DNA of 64,000 nt from positions 1-64,000 of the forward strand of contig PERG01000011.1 of the NCBI GenBank assembly GCA_002928535.1, written 5' to 3'. Source of the DNA: Methylotenera sp. (GTDB lineage: Bacteria; Pseudomonadota; Gammaproteobacteria; Burkholderiales; Methylophilaceae). The notes below the pieces were generated by a model that had not been told where the DNA came from, did no database searches, and saw only the letters and a program-made list of their open reading frames with translations. The position numbers and the translations under genes are program-made. Shown here piece by piece: positions 17,398 through 27,440 of this stretch. Numbering within the stretch: the stretch's first letter is position 1; every line of letters begins with the position of its first letter.

Positions 17398-18642
17398 ATG
17401 CAGCTCTATGTCATCGGCGTTAACCACACGACCGCACCCATCCAGATTCGCGAACATGTCGCGTTCGATAGCGAGCATCTTGGCAGCGCCTTACGCGAAC
17501 TGACCCTGCATGACGCCAGCGAGGCAGCAATCCTGTCGACTTGCAACCGCACCGAACTATACTGCAGCACAGATAATCCGGCCAAGCCGCTTGCCTGGCT
17601 ATCGCAATACCATAAGCTCGAAACCAACAGCATCCAACCTTATATCTATACCCTGCCGGATAACGAAGCCGTGAAACATGCGTTCCGTGTGGCCTCCGGC
17701 TTAGATAGCATGGTGTTGGGTGAGCCGCAGATCCTAGGCCAATTTAAGCAATCAGTGAAAATCGCTCAGGATGCCGGTACGCTGGGTACTTTGCTACATA
17801 AGCTATTCCAACGCACGTTTGAAGTGGCTAAAGAAGTGCGTACTAATACCGATATCGGCGCCAATTCGATATCTATGGCCGCAGCAGCCGTAAAATTAGC
17901 GCAGCGTATCTTTGGCGACATCAGCGGCCAGAAGGTATTGTTTATCGGTGCCGGTGAGATGATCAGCTTATGTGCTGACCACTTTGCCGCGCAGAAACCC
18001 AAATCGATCGTAGTTGCCAACCGCACACTGGAACGCGGCATCGAACTCGCGGGGAAAATCGGCGGCGAAGCGATTTTGTTAAATGATCTGCCAGAGCGCT
18101 TTGCTGAGTTCGATATTGTGGTCACTTCTACGGCTAGCCAATTACCGATTATCGGTTTAGGCATGGTAGAAAGTGCGATTAAAACCCGCCGGCACCGGCC
18201 GATTTTTATGGTGGACCTTGCCGTACCTCGGGATATCGAACCGCAAGTCGCTGAGCTTGATGATGTATTCCTGTATACGGTGGATGACTTGGCACAAGTC
18301 GTCACTGATGGCATGGTCAATCGCCAGGAAGCGGCCATTGATGCCGAAATGATCGTCGCCGCGCGCGTTGAAAATTTCATGCATTGGTTGAAAAAACGTG
18401 AAGCTGTGCCTACTATCAAAGCTTTGCGTGACCAGGCTGAGGCCATGCGTAAAATTGAGTTGGAAAAAGCACTTAAGCTCATTCAAAAAGGTGAAAGCCC
18501 GGATAAAGTGCTGGAAGCCTTAAGTACCGCGCTCACCAACAAGTTTTTGCATGCGCCCAGCCATGCCTTGAATCTTGCCCAGGGTGACGAGCATGTGCGG
18601 CTAGAGCAGTTGATGAAACAGTTGTACCAGATAAAAAATTAA
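17398..18642 (+). CDS. hemA: Glutamyl-tRNA reductase
   Basis: HemA reduces glutamyl-tRNA(Glu) to glutamate-1-semialdehyde, the first step of C5-pathway tetrapyrrole synthesis. The 414-aa protein starts [19 protein letters not shown], has the catalytic-cysteine segment [27 protein letters not shown], the NADPH-binding Rossmann domain [12 protein letters not shown] and [21 protein letters not shown], and a C-terminal dimerisation helix region. Normal length and order of domains. It is followed by prfA and prmC, a widely conserved arrangement. A 104-bp inverted-repeat element lies between hemA and prfA. Confidence 0.97.
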   Translation: MQLYVIGVNHTTAPIQIREHVAFDSEHLGSALRELTLHDASEAAILSTCNRTELYCSTDNPAKPLAWLSQYHKLETNSIQPYIYTLPDNEAVKHAFRVASGLDSMVLGEPQILGQFKQSVKIAQDAGTLGTLLHKLFQRTFEVAKEVRTNTDIGANSISMAAAAVKLAQRIFGDISGQKVLFIGAGEMISLCADHFAAQKPKSIVVANRTLERGIELAGKIGGEAILLNDLPERFAEFDIVVTSTASQLPIIGLGMVESAIKTRRHRPIFMVDLAVPRDIEPQVAELDDVFLYTVDDLAQVVTDGMVNRQEAAIDAEMIVAARVENFMHWLKKREAVPTIKALRDQAEAMRKIELEKALKLIQKGESPDKVLEALSTALTNKFLHAPSHALNLAQGDEHVRLEQLMKQLYQIKN

Positions 18643-18664
18643 TGGGAAGCTACAATGAAAAATA

Positions 18665-18768
18665 CAAATTTTGGAATGTAGAGCAAGGACGCCCCGAACA
18701 CAATCACAGTACACAAGGTACGGCGAATTGATGAGCACCGCGCAACGTAGCAATACGTCCAAAATTTG
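18665..18768. repeat. Intergenic element bounded by 11-bp inverted repeats
   Basis: CAAATTTTGGA (18665-18675) and its perfect reverse complement TCCAAAATTTG (18758-18768) enclose 82 bases; a GTA just inside each arm extends the symmetry after one or two bases. The interior is much more GC-rich than the arms. It fills most of the 142-bp gap between hemA and prfA. The form suggests a dispersed intergenic repeat or non-autonomous mobile element, but only one clear copy is in this window. Confidence 0.55.
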
Positions 18769-18784
18769 AATTTTAGAGATTAAA

Positions 18785-19867
18785 ATGAAACCTAGCATGA
18801 TTAGAAAGCTCGCTACCTTAAGCGAGCGATTAGAAGAACTGAACCGCTTAATGAGCAGCGAAGGCGTCACCAACAATATGGATACGTACAGAAAGCTCAC
18901 GCAGGAGCACGCTGAAATAACGCCTATCGTTGAGCAGTATCATGCGTTTACGCAGGCTGAGGCTGATATTAAAGAAGCTCAAAATATGTTGAGCGATCCG
19001 GACATGAAGGAATTTGCCCAAGAAGAAATTGAAAACGGCAAAGCGAAATTAGAGGCCATTGAAAAAGCCTTGCAAACGTTGTTATTACCTAAAGACCCCA
19101 ATGATGAAAAAGGCCTTTTCCTTGAGATTCGGGCGGGCACGGGTGGTGATGAATCCGGTTTATTTGCCGGGGACCTATTCCGCATGTATAGCCGATATGC
19201 CGAACGTCAGCGCTGGAAAGTCGAGATCATGTCTGCCAATGAATCGGAGATTGGTGGTTACAAGGAAATCATTGCCAAAATTGACGGCTACGGCGCATAT
19301 TCCAAACTCAAGTTCGAATCTGGCGGCCATCGTGTGCAACGCGTGCCGGATACCGAAACCCAGGGTCGTATTCATACCTCTGCCTGTACCGTTGCCGTCT
19401 TACCAGAAGTCGATGAAATCAATGACGTTGTGATCAATCCGGCAGATATCCGTATCGATACTTACCGTGCCTCTGGCGCTGGCGGCCAGCACATTAACAA
19501 AACCGATTCCGCAGTGCGTATCACGCATAATCCAACGGGGATCGTCGTGGAATGCCAGGAAGGCCGCAGCCAGCATGCCAACAAGGCACAGGCAATGCAG
19601 GTGCTGGCAGCACGTATTAAAGCGGCACAAGTCAATGAACAGCAAAGCAAAATTGCCAGCGAGCGTAAATCATTGATCGGTTCCGGCGATCGCAGTGAAC
19701 GTATTCGCACTTACAACTATCCGCAAGGACGCATCACTGACCATCGTATTAACCTAACTTTATATAAGATCGACGCAATTACTGAAGGCGATATGGATGA
19801 ACTGATTGGCGCACTGATGGCTGAGCACCAAGCCGACTTGCTTGCAACACTAGGCGATGATAATTAA
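18785..19867 (+). CDS. prfA: Peptide chain release factor 1
   Basis: RF1 recognises UAA and UAG and triggers peptide release. The 360-aa protein has the family length. Landmarks are the [18 protein letters not shown] segment, the GGQ loop in [15 protein letters not shown] near 230 whose glutamine is methylated by Prm[14 protein letters not shown], and [18 protein letters not shown]. The codon-recognition PxT motif is expected just before the GGQ domain and reads [14 protein letters not shown] here. The prmC gene, encoding its methylase, starts 24 bases downstream. Confidence 0.97.
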   Translation: MKPSMIRKLATLSERLEELNRLMSSEGVTNNMDTYRKLTQEHAEITPIVEQYHAFTQAEADIKEAQNMLSDPDMKEFAQEEIENGKAKLEAIEKALQTLLLPKDPNDEKGLFLEIRAGTGGDESGLFAGDLFRMYSRYAERQRWKVEIMSANESEIGGYKEIIAKIDGYGAYSKLKFESGGHRVQRVPDTETQGRIHTSACTVAVLPEVDEINDVVINPADIRIDTYRASGAGGQHINKTDSAVRITHNPTGIVVECQEGRSQHANKAQAMQVLAARIKAAQVNEQQSKIASERKSLIGSGDRSERIRTYNYPQGRITDHRINLTLYKIDAITEGDMDELIGALMAEHQADLLATLGDDN

Positions 19868-19891
19868 CTGCTTTAATAGCAGGAAAATGTT

Positions 19892-20779
19892 TTGAACCAC
19901 ACACCAATAACCATTCGCGAGCATGGCTTATTTGCCCAACAGCAGCTTATCCAGTCCCTCGCTTTAGATAGTCACGAAGCCCAACTAGAAGCGCAGTTAC
20001 TACTGCAAACCGCTTTAAAGGTAGAGCGTGCATGGCTCATTGCCCATGAAATCGATGCTTTGGGAGCTAATAACCATGCCGAGTTTCAAACGCTACTTTT
20101 ACGTCGCTTACAAGGGGAGCCTATTGCCTACATACTCGGTTATCGCGAATTCTATGGTTTAAAACTATGCGTTACGCCGGATACCTTGATACCTAGGCCG
20201 GATACAGAAACATTGGTAGAAGCTGCATTAGCAAAAATTCCTCTCCATACAAAGGTTGAAATCCTCGATTTAGGAACTGGAGCAGGCGCGATTGCGTTAG
20301 CTGTTGCCGATCATCGACCGCATGCACAATTGATGGCCATAGATGCAAGTGAAAATGCGCTAACTATTGCCCAGAAAAATGCGAAAAACTTAAATATCGC
20401 CAATGTGCAGTTTCTGCATAGCGATTGGTTTTCGACTATTAACCCCAAACGCTTTGACTTAATTCTGAGTAATCCGCCTTATATCGAAGCAAGTGATACA
20501 CATCTTCAACAGGGCGATTTACGATTTGAACCGATCACTGCGTTAGCTTCCGGCCCCGATGGCTTAGATGATATCCGCCGGATCGTGCAGGATTGCCTGG
20601 TTTACCTGAAACCACAGGGCTGGCTTATGTTGGAGCATGGCTTTAACCAAGCACAAGCCGTAGCCGATTTAATGGCAGATAGTGGCTTGGTAGATATTGC
20701 AACTATTAAAGATTTGGGTGGCAATGATCGTGTCACTATCGCGAAAAATCCGCTTATTGTCAGCACGCATTGGCATTAA
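19892..20779 (+). CDS. prmC: Release factor glutamine methyltransferase
   Basis: PrmC methylates the glutamine of the GGQ motif in release factors, including the product of the adjacent prfA. The 295-aa protein has a helical N-terminal substrate domain, the linker RLQGEPIAYILGYREFYG, and a SAM-binding Rossmann domain with TLIPRPDTETLVE, ILDLGTGAGAIALAVA and the NPPY catalytic motif in LILSNPPYIEA. The start codon is TTG, with AGGAAA six bases upstream. Confidence 0.95.
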   Translation: MNHTPITIREHGLFAQQQLIQSLALDSHEAQLEAQLLLQTALKVERAWLIAHEIDALGANNHAEFQTLLLRRLQGEPIAYILGYREFYGLKLCVTPDTLIPRPDTETLVEAALAKIPLHTKVEILDLGTGAGAIALAVADHRPHAQLMAIDASENALTIAQKNAKNLNIANVQFLHSDWFSTINPKRFDLILSNPPYIEASDTHLQQGDLRFEPITALASGPDGLDDIRRIVQDCLVYLKPQGWLMLEHGFNQAQAVADLMADSGLVDIATIKDLGGNDRVTIAKNPLIVSTHWH

Positions 20780-20871
20780 ATGTAATCTCTCATTTGTAAA
20801 AATAGAAGACTCTAATTAAGATAGCTGGCATCAATAATTACACTTAATAATTAAAATAAAAAAGGGTCGCC

Positions 20872-22014
20872 ATGATCAATAAATTACGCCTTGCAATCCG
20901 CAACGATTTAGAAGCTCCACATGAGCAACGTACTTTTGGTTCAGGATGGTTTAGCGGCGTAGGTGCACTCATCACAAGTCTTGCTGGTTTATTTTTGCTG
21001 TTGAGCTGGCAATACCCAAGTTTTTTCTCAATGAAAGAGTTGACTGCTGTCATTCATCGAAACCCTTTGTTTGAAACCGTCATTCAAGGCTTTTTAATTG
21101 TTGGCTTTTTGCTGGCGTGTGCTAATTTAATTTTAAGACGTAACAAGATATTAGGGTTCAGCGCAATCTGCATAGTCTTCTTGGCTACTACCTTAGGACA
21201 AATAGGACAAATCTCACACGCTGCAATTGCACACACAAATTTAGGCTTAGATTGGTTTGCCCTCAATCTATTACTCACGGGTGTATTGTTTATACCATTA
21301 GAAAAAATGTTTGGCCGGCTGAAAGACCAGCCCTTGTTCCGAAGTGAATGGCGGGAAGATTTATTCTATTTTCTATTGAGTAGCTTGCTAGTCCAAAGCC
21401 TCACTTATCTAACGCTAGCGCCTTCAATGGCTATCTTGCAACATGCCAGTCACTGGTCGGAGCTCCGGCAAATGATGGCAAGCCAACCGTTATGGTTACA
21501 GGTCATAGAAGTCATGTTTTTAACTGATTTGGTGCAATATTGGTTTCACCGCGCATTTCATCAATTGCCATTCTTGTGGGGATTTCATGCCGTCCATCAT
21601 TCTGCGCAAGCAATGGATTGGTTAGCAGGGTCACGCATGCATATTGTCGAAATTATTGGCTTACGCGCCCTCACTATTATTCCAATGTATGCTTTAGGCT
21701 TTGCCGAAAGTGCACTGCATCTTTATATTTTGTTAGTTTATTTAAATGCCACTTTTGTACACGCCAATGTCCGTTTCAATGTGGAATGGCTAAAACCATT
21801 TATTGTTACGCCTCGTTTTCACCACTGGCATCATGGTATTGAGAAAGAAGCAATTGATGTGAATTTTGCCATTCATTTTCCGTGGTTAGATAAGCTTTTT
21901 GGTACCTACTATATGCCTAAAAATCAGTGGCCTAGCGGTTATGGTATAGGCGGACATCCTGTGCCGAACGGTTACTGGAGCCAATTCTTGTATCCTTTTA
22001 GGCGCAAAAATTAA
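20872..22014 (+). CDS. Sterol desaturase/fatty acid hydroxylase family membrane protein
   Basis: This 380-aa integral membrane protein has about seven hydrophobic segments and the histidine boxes of the di-iron fatty acid hydroxylase superfamily: HRAFHQ, HAVHH and HHWHH, in the order and spacing of this family, followed by NFAIHFPWLDKLFGTYY. It probably hydroxylates or desaturates a lipid or hopanoid-type substrate with O2; the substrate cannot be told from sequence. It stands alone, with its own AT-rich upstream region and a ribosome site AAGGGT. The first ~150 residues add extra membrane segments before the catalytic core. Confidence 0.88.
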   Translation: MINKLRLAIRNDLEAPHEQRTFGSGWFSGVGALITSLAGLFLLLSWQYPSFFSMKELTAVIHRNPLFETVIQGFLIVGFLLACANLILRRNKILGFSAICIVFLATTLGQIGQISHAAIAHTNLGLDWFALNLLLTGVLFIPLEKMFGRLKDQPLFRSEWREDLFYFLLSSLLVQSLTYLTLAPSMAILQHASHWSELRQMMASQPLWLQVIEVMFLTDLVQYWFHRAFHQLPFLWGFHAVHHSAQAMDWLAGSRMHIVEIIGLRALTIIPMYALGFAESALHLYILLVYLNATFVHANVRFNVEWLKPFIVTPRFHHWHHGIEKEAIDVNFAIHFPWLDKLFGTYYMPKNQWPSGYGIGGHPVPNGYWSQFLYPFRRKN

Positions 22015-22105
22015 CTAAGCCAACTATTGATGATTAGCTTTAATTCTCTAATGGGTCTTTTCAGCTTACTGCTAACAGCAAATTATTTTTGGTGGCTTCA
22101 CATAG

Positions 22106-22111
22106 TATAAT
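22106..22111 (+). promoter_or_regulatory. -10 element for metX, suggesting a leaderless mRNA
   Basis: A perfect TATAAT lies with its last base seven positions before the metX ATG at 22118. Transcription from it would begin at or within a base or two of the start codon. No Shine-Dalgarno sequence is visible between the element and the ATG. The -35 match, TTATTT at 22083-22088 with 17-bp spacing, is poor. Confidence 0.45.
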
Positions 22112-22117
22112 TACGCG

Positions 22118-23281
22118 ATGCTAGAAAATAACTCAGTTGGCCTTGTAGCCCCTCAAACCGCGCATTTCGACACGCCGCTCACCTTAAAAAGCGGTGCGGT
22201 TTTGCCCCAATTCGACTTGGTATTTGAAACCTATGGTCAACTGAATGCAGATAAATCCAATGCGGTCTTAATCTGCCATGCCTTATCCGGTAACCATCAC
22301 GTGGCCGGAAAATATCATGAAAGTGATAAAAACCCGGGCTGGTGGGATAATTTGGTCGGTCCAGATAAACCGCTGGATACGAATAAGTTTTTTGTGATTG
22401 GCCTGAACAACCTGGGCGGCTGTCATGGTAGTACCGGCGCGTCCAGCATCAACCCGGCCACACAGCAGCCATGGGGTTCGACGTTTCCGGTATTAACCGT
22501 TGAAGATTGGGTAAACTCTCAAGCATTGCTTGCCGATTATCTGGGCATCGAGCAATTAGCGGCTGTGGTGGGCGGCAGTTTAGGCGGAATGCAGGCTTTG
22601 CAATGGACCTTAAGTTACCCGGACCGCGTAAAGCATGGGTTGGTGATCGCCTCTGCCCCTAATCTAACGGCACAAAACATTGCATTTAACGAAGTGGCAC
22701 GCCAAGCCATCATTACAGACCCGGAATTCCATAATGGTGATTACTACGCGCATGGCGTAGTGCCGCGTCGCGGCTTGCGCATCGCGCGCATGTTGGGCCA
22801 TATCACCTACTTGAGCGATGATGCAATGGGCGCAAAATTTGGTCGCACGCTCAAGAATAAAGTCGGCAATCAGCTGCAATACAATTTCGATGTCGAGTTC
22901 GAGATGGAGTCCTACCTACGTTACCAAGGCGATAAATTTGCTGGTGAATTTGATGCCAATACTTATTTACGCATGACACGGGCACTGGATTATTTTGACC
23001 CGGCCTTGAATTATGATGGTGATCTGAGTAAAGCGCTGGCCAATGTGAAAGCGCAATTCCTCGTAGTGTCTTTCACCAGTGACTGGCGATTTTCACCTGC
23101 GCGTTCTCGCGAGATTGTGAAAGCTTTATTAGATAACGAATTGACGGTCAGTTATGCTGAAGTGACAGCCGCGCATGGTCATGACGCATTCCTCATGCCT
23201 GACCCGCACTACCATGCGATCCTACGTAGCTATCTGAATAAAATCGATGTAAATAATACAAAATTGCGAGGTGTGGTATGA
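22118..23281 (+). CDS. metX: Homoserine O-acyltransferase (MetX)
   Basis: MetX acylates homoserine to activate it for methionine synthesis by sulfhydrylation. The 387-aa alpha/beta hydrolase has [27 protein letters not shown], the nucleophile elbow [12 protein letters not shown], the Asp in [10 protein letters not shown] and the terminal His in HGHDAFLMP. Many proteobacterial MetX enzymes with a linked MetW use succinyl-CoA rather than acetyl-CoA; I cannot decide which applies. Its stop overlaps the metW start as ATGA, so the two are translationally coupled. Confidence 0.96.
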   Translation: MLENNSVGLVAPQTAHFDTPLTLKSGAVLPQFDLVFETYGQLNADKSNAVLICHALSGNHHVAGKYHESDKNPGWWDNLVGPDKPLDTNKFFVIGLNNLGGCHGSTGASSINPATQQPWGSTFPVLTVEDWVNSQALLADYLGIEQLAAVVGGSLGGMQALQWTLSYPDRVKHGLVIASAPNLTAQNIAFNEVARQAIITDPEFHNGDYYAHGVVPRRGLRIARMLGHITYLSDDAMGAKFGRTLKNKVGNQLQYNFDVEFEMESYLRYQGDKFAGEFDANTYLRMTRALDYFDPALNYDGDLSKALANVKAQFLVVSFTSDWRFSPARSREIVKALLDNELTVSYAEVTAAHGHDAFLMPDPHYHAILRSYLNKIDVNNTKLRGVV

Positions 23282-23898
23282 ACCAGTCTGTGCAAATCAA
23301 CGCTGACTTAACCGCATTCCGCCATGATTTCGCCATCATCGCCAGTTGGCTGCCGTTTGGTGCCAAAGTACTTGATTTAGGTTGTGGTGACGGTACATTA
23401 TTGCAATACTTAAAAGCTTCGCTGGAAGTGCGCGGCTACGGTGTAGAAAAAGATGATGCCAATTGGTTGGCAGGTATGTCGCGTGGCGTGAATATCATCC
23501 AGATGGATCTGGAAGCGGGCTTATCCGGCTTTGAAGACCAGTCTTTCGACACGGTCATCCTCTCCCAAACTCTACAGGCCATGCACAATACCGAGAAAAT
23601 CGTGCAGGAAATGTTGCGCGTAGGCCGTGAAGCCATTGTGACTTTTCCCAACTTTGGCTATTGGCGCAACCGTTATCAGATATTGGGCGGACGAATGCCA
23701 GTTTCTGAAGACCTGCCCTACCAGTGGTACGACACACCAAACGTGCATTTATGCACGATTAACGACTTTGATCAATTTTGTACCAACAGTCACATCCAAA
23801 TCAAAGAACGTCTAGTATTAACAAATAACAGTCCAGTGACTTTCCTGCCTAATCTGTTTGGCAGTTTAGCCATGTACCGGCTCAAAAGTAATCTTTAA
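23278..23898 (+). CDS. metW: Methionine biosynthesis protein MetW (methyltransferase-like)
   Basis: This 206-aa class I SAM-binding protein has [15 protein letters not shown] (motif I), the acidic motif YGVEKDD, and [14 protein letters not shown]-type sequence (here [13 protein letters not shown]) that is typical of MetW. MetW works with MetX in homoserine acylation in several proteobacteria, although its exact chemistry is not fully settled. It starts in a four-base ATGA overlap with metX. Seventeen bases separate it from the permease gene downstream. Confidence 0.94.
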   Translation: MNQSVQINADLTAFRHDFAIIASWLPFGAKVLDLGCGDGTLLQYLKASLEVRGYGVEKDDANWLAGMSRGVNIIQMDLEAGLSGFEDQSFDTVILSQTLQAMHNTEKIVQEMLRVGREAIVTFPNFGYWRNRYQILGGRMPVSEDLPYQWYDTPNVHLCTINDFDQFCTNSHIQIKERLVLTNNSPVTFLPNLFGSLAMYRLKSNL

Positions 23899-23915
23899 CT
23901 TAACCCGTAAAACTC

Positions 23916-25202
23916 ATGACAAATAAAACCAGCGTTTGGCAAGTCTTAATGAACAAACGCATGTTGATTTGCATCTTTACCGGCTTTAGTTCTGGCCTGC
24001 CGCTCTATATATTGATTAGTTTATTACCAGCATGGCTGCGGTCTGAAGGTGTAGATTTGAAATCCATCGGGCTGTTTGCCTTAATCGGCTTGCCATTCAC
24101 CTGGAAATTCTTATGGGCACCATTTTTCGATCGTTACTCGCCGCTCGGTTTCATTAAAGGCATAGGCCGCCGAAGGGGCTGGTTGTTCATTTCCCAAACC
24201 GCGCTATTACTATCGATACCGGCGTTTGGTTCGCTAAACCCTCAGCTAGATATCTGGACCATTGCCTATCTTGCAACTGTCGTTGCATTCTTTAGCGCTT
24301 CCCAGGATGTGGTGATTGATGCTTACCGACGGGAATTTTTGCTAGAGGTAGAGCTCGGTCTAGGCAATGCCATCCATGTAAATGCTTATAAAATTGCCGG
24401 CTTGATCCCAGGTTCTTTATCCTTGATTTTGGCCGATCATATGCCGTGGAAAAGTGTATTTCTGATTACTGCACTATTCATGCTGCCAGGACTGTTAATG
24501 ACATTGTTGGTAAAAGAACCGCAACTTGCCGAGGGCAGGCCACGTACATTAAAACAAGCCGTCGTTGAGCCATTTCATGAATTCATTACCCGACATGGCT
24601 GGCAATATGCCGTATTAATACTGGCGTTCCTGTTTTTATATAAGCTTGGCGACAGTATGGCGGTGGCTTTGGCAACGCCTTTCTACCTGGATATGGGTTT
24701 CAGCAAAACGGAGATCGGCCTGATCGCCAAAAATGCCGGCCTATGGCCCAGTGTCATTGGCGGTTTGTTAGGCGGGCTATGGATGGTGAAACTCGGCATC
24801 AACCGCGCACTTTGGATTTTCGGTGTATTGCAGATGGTAGCCATTTTGGGTTTCGCCTGGCTGGCATGGCTAGGGCCATTTAAAGACCCTGGGTCTATTC
24901 CGCTCATGCAGCTTGGGTTTGTCATCGGTATTGAAGCGTTCGGGGTAGGATTAGGTACCACCGCGTTTGTCGCTTTTATCGCCCGCACTACCCATCCGCT
25001 TTATACCGCAACCCAGTTTGCGCTCTTTACCAGCATGATGGCCGTACCGCGCACTTTTGCCAATGCCGCCACTGGATACCTGGTGGATAGCATGGGCTGG
25101 ACAAACTTCTTTATTTTCTGCTTCATCATCGCCGTGCCCGGCATGCTGTTGCTATTCAAGATCGCGCCGTGGAATGAAATTAACCAAGGCTTGAAACGTT
25201 AA
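23916..25202 (+). CDS. ampG: AmpG-like muropeptide permease (MFS)
   Basis: The 428-aa MFS transporter has about 12 membrane helices and AmpG landmarks: FTGFSSGLPLYILISLLPAWL at the first helix (shown split by the helix turn), GLPFTWKFLWAPFFDR, FFSASQDVVIDAYRRE and KLGDSMAVALATPFYLDMGF. AmpG imports GlcNAc-anhydroMurNAc peptides for cell-wall recycling. mpl, which re-uses the released peptide, lies at 56.5-57.9 kb in this window. It directly follows metXW, probably by read-through, and converges with xthA. Confidence 0.93.
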   Translation: MTNKTSVWQVLMNKRMLICIFTGFSSGLPLYILISLLPAWLRSEGVDLKSIGLFALIGLPFTWKFLWAPFFDRYSPLGFIKGIGRRRGWLFISQTALLLSIPAFGSLNPQLDIWTIAYLATVVAFFSASQDVVIDAYRREFLLEVELGLGNAIHVNAYKIAGLIPGSLSLILADHMPWKSVFLITALFMLPGLLMTLLVKEPQLAEGRPRTLKQAVVEPFHEFITRHGWQYAVLILAFLFLYKLGDSMAVALATPFYLDMGFSKTEIGLIAKNAGLWPSVIGGLLGGLWMVKLGINRALWIFGVLQMVAILGFAWLAWLGPFKDPGSIPLMQLGFVIGIEAFGVGLGTTAFVAFIARTTHPLYTATQFALFTSMMAVPRTFANAATGYLVDSMGWTNFFIFCFIIAVPGMLLLFKIAPWNEINQGLKR

Positions 25203-25228
25203 GCACTCAAACTTACTTAACGCATTAA

Positions 25229-25999
25229 TCAAGCATAATCAATGATGAGTGGGGCATGGTCGCTAAACCGTTCCGCTTTATAGATGATGGCCGATTGCGC
25301 TTTTGCGGCAAATCCCGGTGTGGATATCTGATAGTCAATACGCCATCCTACGTTCTTGGCCCACGCCTGGCCGCGGTTACTCCACCAGGTATAGCAGTCG
25401 TCAGTCGTTTCCGGGTGCAGTTTTCGGTACACATCGACCCAGCCAATCTGTTCAAATAATTGCGTCAACCAGGCGCGTTCTTCAGGTAGGAAGCCTGAAT
25501 TTTTGCGGTTACCACGCCAGTTCTTCAAATCAATTTCCTGGTGCGCGATATTCCAGTCACCGCAAATCAGCACTTCGCGCCCACTCATTACTAACTCCCG
25601 CAAATGCGGCAGAAAGCGTTCCATCATACTGAATTTAAAAGATTGCCTGAGTTCGCCACTGGAGCCGGATGGTAAGTACAAAGAGACCACACTTAAATTA
25701 CCGAACTGGCATTCCAGATAACGACCTTCGCTGTCGATATCCGGCATGCGCAAGCCTTCAATCACTGCGTCGGCTTTGACTTTTGAATAAATGCCCACGC
25801 CGCTATAGCCTTTTTTCTCAGCGTAATGGAAATAGCCGTAATAGCCTTCGGGATTGAGCATTTCACCCGTCATGTCCGTGGCTTGCGCCTTGATTTCCTG
25901 CATGCAGACGATATCCGCCTGCTGGTTGTACAGCCATGGATACAAACCTTTATTGCTTGCTGAGCGTATGCCGTTTAGGTTTAGCGATATAATTCTCAA
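25229..25999 (-). CDS. xthA: Exodeoxyribonuclease III (AP endonuclease family)
   Basis: A 256-aa exonuclease/endonuclease/phosphatase-fold enzyme that cuts at abasic sites and trims 3' ends in base excision repair. Motifs: SLNLNGIRSA (Asn), CMQEIKAQ (metal Glu), GYSGVGIYSK, VSLYLPSGSSG, ICGDWNIAHQEIDLKNW (catalytic Asp/Asn), and the C-terminal FSDHAPLIIDY with the catalytic His. Single gene, divergent from pyrE and convergent with ampG. Confidence 0.94.
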   Translation of the reverse strand: MRIISLNLNGIRSASNKGLYPWLYNQQADIVCMQEIKAQATDMTGEMLNPEGYYGYFHYAEKKGYSGVGIYSKVKADAVIEGLRMPDIDSEGRYLECQFGNLSVVSLYLPSGSSGELRQSFKFSMMERFLPHLRELVMSGREVLICGDWNIAHQEIDLKNWRGNRKNSGFLPEERAWLTQLFEQIGWVDVYRKLHPETTDDCYTWWSNRGQAWAKNVGWRIDYQISTPGFAAKAQSAIIYKAERFSDHAPLIIDYA

Positions 26000-26047
26000 A
26001 CTTAATCCTTAGATTTCAAAACATTAGTTAATAAAAAGCAGCTATCC

Positions 26048-26701
26048 ATGACCACACAGCAACAGCAATTCAGGCAAGAGTTTATCGCATTTGCCATTCA
26101 AAAAGACGTTTTACGGTTTGGTGAATTTAAAACCAAAGCCGGCCGCTTAAGCCCGTATTTTTTCAATGCCGGGCTATTCAACGATGGCGAAAGCCTGATG
26201 AAACTCGGCGAATTTTACGCCGAAGCAATTAAAGCTTCCGGCATTGAATTCGATATGCTGTTTGGTCCGGCTTATAAAGGTATTACATTAGTGGCAAGTA
26301 TTGCCATCGCTTTTGCCAAAAATGGTCACAATATTCCTTACGCCTATAACCGCAAAGAGGCTAAAGATCACGGCGAGGGCGGAGTCATCGTCGGCAGTCC
26401 GCTGAAAGGCCGCGTGCTCATTATCGATGACGTGATTTCGGCGGGAACTTCAGTCAGGGAATCAGTGGAGCTCATCAGCACCCATGGCGCCAGTGCTTGC
26501 GGCGTGGCGATTGCCATTGATCGCCAGGAAAAAGGCGTTGGGGAACTGTCGGCGGTTCAGGAAGTCATTGAAAATAATAAGATTCCTGTTTGCGCCATCG
26601 CAAACTTAAATGACTTGGTGGCCTTTTTGCAAAGCCATGCTGATTTGGCGCACAATTTGCATTCTTTAGCCAAATATCGCCATACTTATGGCGTCGACTA
26701 A
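26048..26701 (+). CDS. pyrE: Orotate phosphoribosyltransferase
   Basis: PyrE joins orotate and PRPP to OMP in pyrimidine synthesis. The 217-aa protein has FKTKAGRLSPYFFNAGLF, GPAYKGITLVASIA, AYNRKEAKDHGEGG and the PRPP-binding VLIIDDVISAGTSVRESVELI. The length is normal for the dimeric type I enzyme. It is divergent from xthA, and its end is followed within about 30 bases by the DUF4124 gene. Confidence 0.97.
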   Translation: MTTQQQQFRQEFIAFAIQKDVLRFGEFKTKAGRLSPYFFNAGLFNDGESLMKLGEFYAEAIKASGIEFDMLFGPAYKGITLVASIAIAFAKNGHNIPYAYNRKEAKDHGEGGVIVGSPLKGRVLIIDDVISAGTSVRESVELISTHGASACGVAIAIDRQEKGVGELSAVQEVIENNKIPVCAIANLNDLVAFLQSHADLAHNLHSLAKYRHTYGVD

Positions 26702-26729
26702 CTATTTGAGCAAATTTTTTCGAAGGCGA

Positions 26730-27425
26730 ATGATGATAACTGCCGTAAAAATTAGCAGCATACTTAGCAACAAATCAAGCCCTTATCCATTTTGGATGAT
26801 GGCTAGTATAAGTTTGCTGGTATTAGCTACATTTTCACAACTAAGCAAAGCGGAAGAACCCAAACGCATCCTCAAATGGAAAGACGATAAAGGGGTGACG
26901 CAATACGGGGATAAGATTCCAGCGCAATATTCCAATCGCGAAAATTCAGTTATCAATCAGCAGGGCATTACAGTAAAACGCAACAAAGCTTATGTGTACC
27001 AAGACCTTGCTGCTGATGAGGCAAAATTAGAACAAGGCAAAAAAGACCGTGCTTTATTGAGTGCTTTTACCCATGAGGATGAAATCGACTTGGCGCGCGA
27101 CCGTCACTTACAACTTGACAAAGTTACCTTGGAAGGACTGCAAATGCAGAAAACCAATAGCCAGAAACGATTAGCCGAAAAGCAAAAATATGCGGGTAGC
27201 TTCGCAAAACAGAAAAAGGCCTTACCAGCGGATGTTTCAGCCGACATAAAAACCACCCAATCAGAAATCACCAAATTGGATCAACAGATTGCCGAGCGCC
27301 AAGCAGTGATGGAAAGTACCCGTAAACGCTTTGATGAAGATAAGAAACGCTACGTAGAACTTAAGTACCATAGCAACAGTACTCCACCTGTTAATGCTGC
27401 CCCAGAAGTCACTCCCCAACCTTAA
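26730..27425 (+). CDS. DUF4124 domain-containing exported or membrane-anchored protein
   Basis: The protein has an N-terminal hydrophobic segment (WMMASISLLVLATFSQLSKA) that could be a signal or anchor, then a DUF4124 unit with ILKWKDDKGVTQYGDKIPAQ, then a charged, mostly helical region rich in Lys, Gln and Glu, probably a coiled coil, and a proline-rich tail. Function is unknown. I place the start at the ATG pair 26730/26733, just after GAAGG; the longer reading from 26688 overlaps pyrE and has no ribosome site. The gene ends 15 bases before the convergent gatB. Confidence 0.8.
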   Translation: MMITAVKISSILSNKSSPYPFWMMASISLLVLATFSQLSKAEEPKRILKWKDDKGVTQYGDKIPAQYSNRENSVINQQGITVKRNKAYVYQDLAADEAKLEQGKKDRALLSAFTHEDEIDLARDRHLQLDKVTLEGLQMQKTNSQKRLAEKQKYAGSFAKQKKALPADVSADIKTTQSEITKLDQQIAERQAVMESTRKRFDEDKKRYVELKYHSNSTPPVNAAPEVTPQP

Positions 27426-27440
27426 ATACTAACGGGAGTA

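Noticed and set aside
18601-18900. 99-codon minus-strand frame across the hemA-prfA gap
   Set aside because: It runs antisense into both genes and its sequence is unlike a protein family; it is better explained as translation of the intergenic repeat element.
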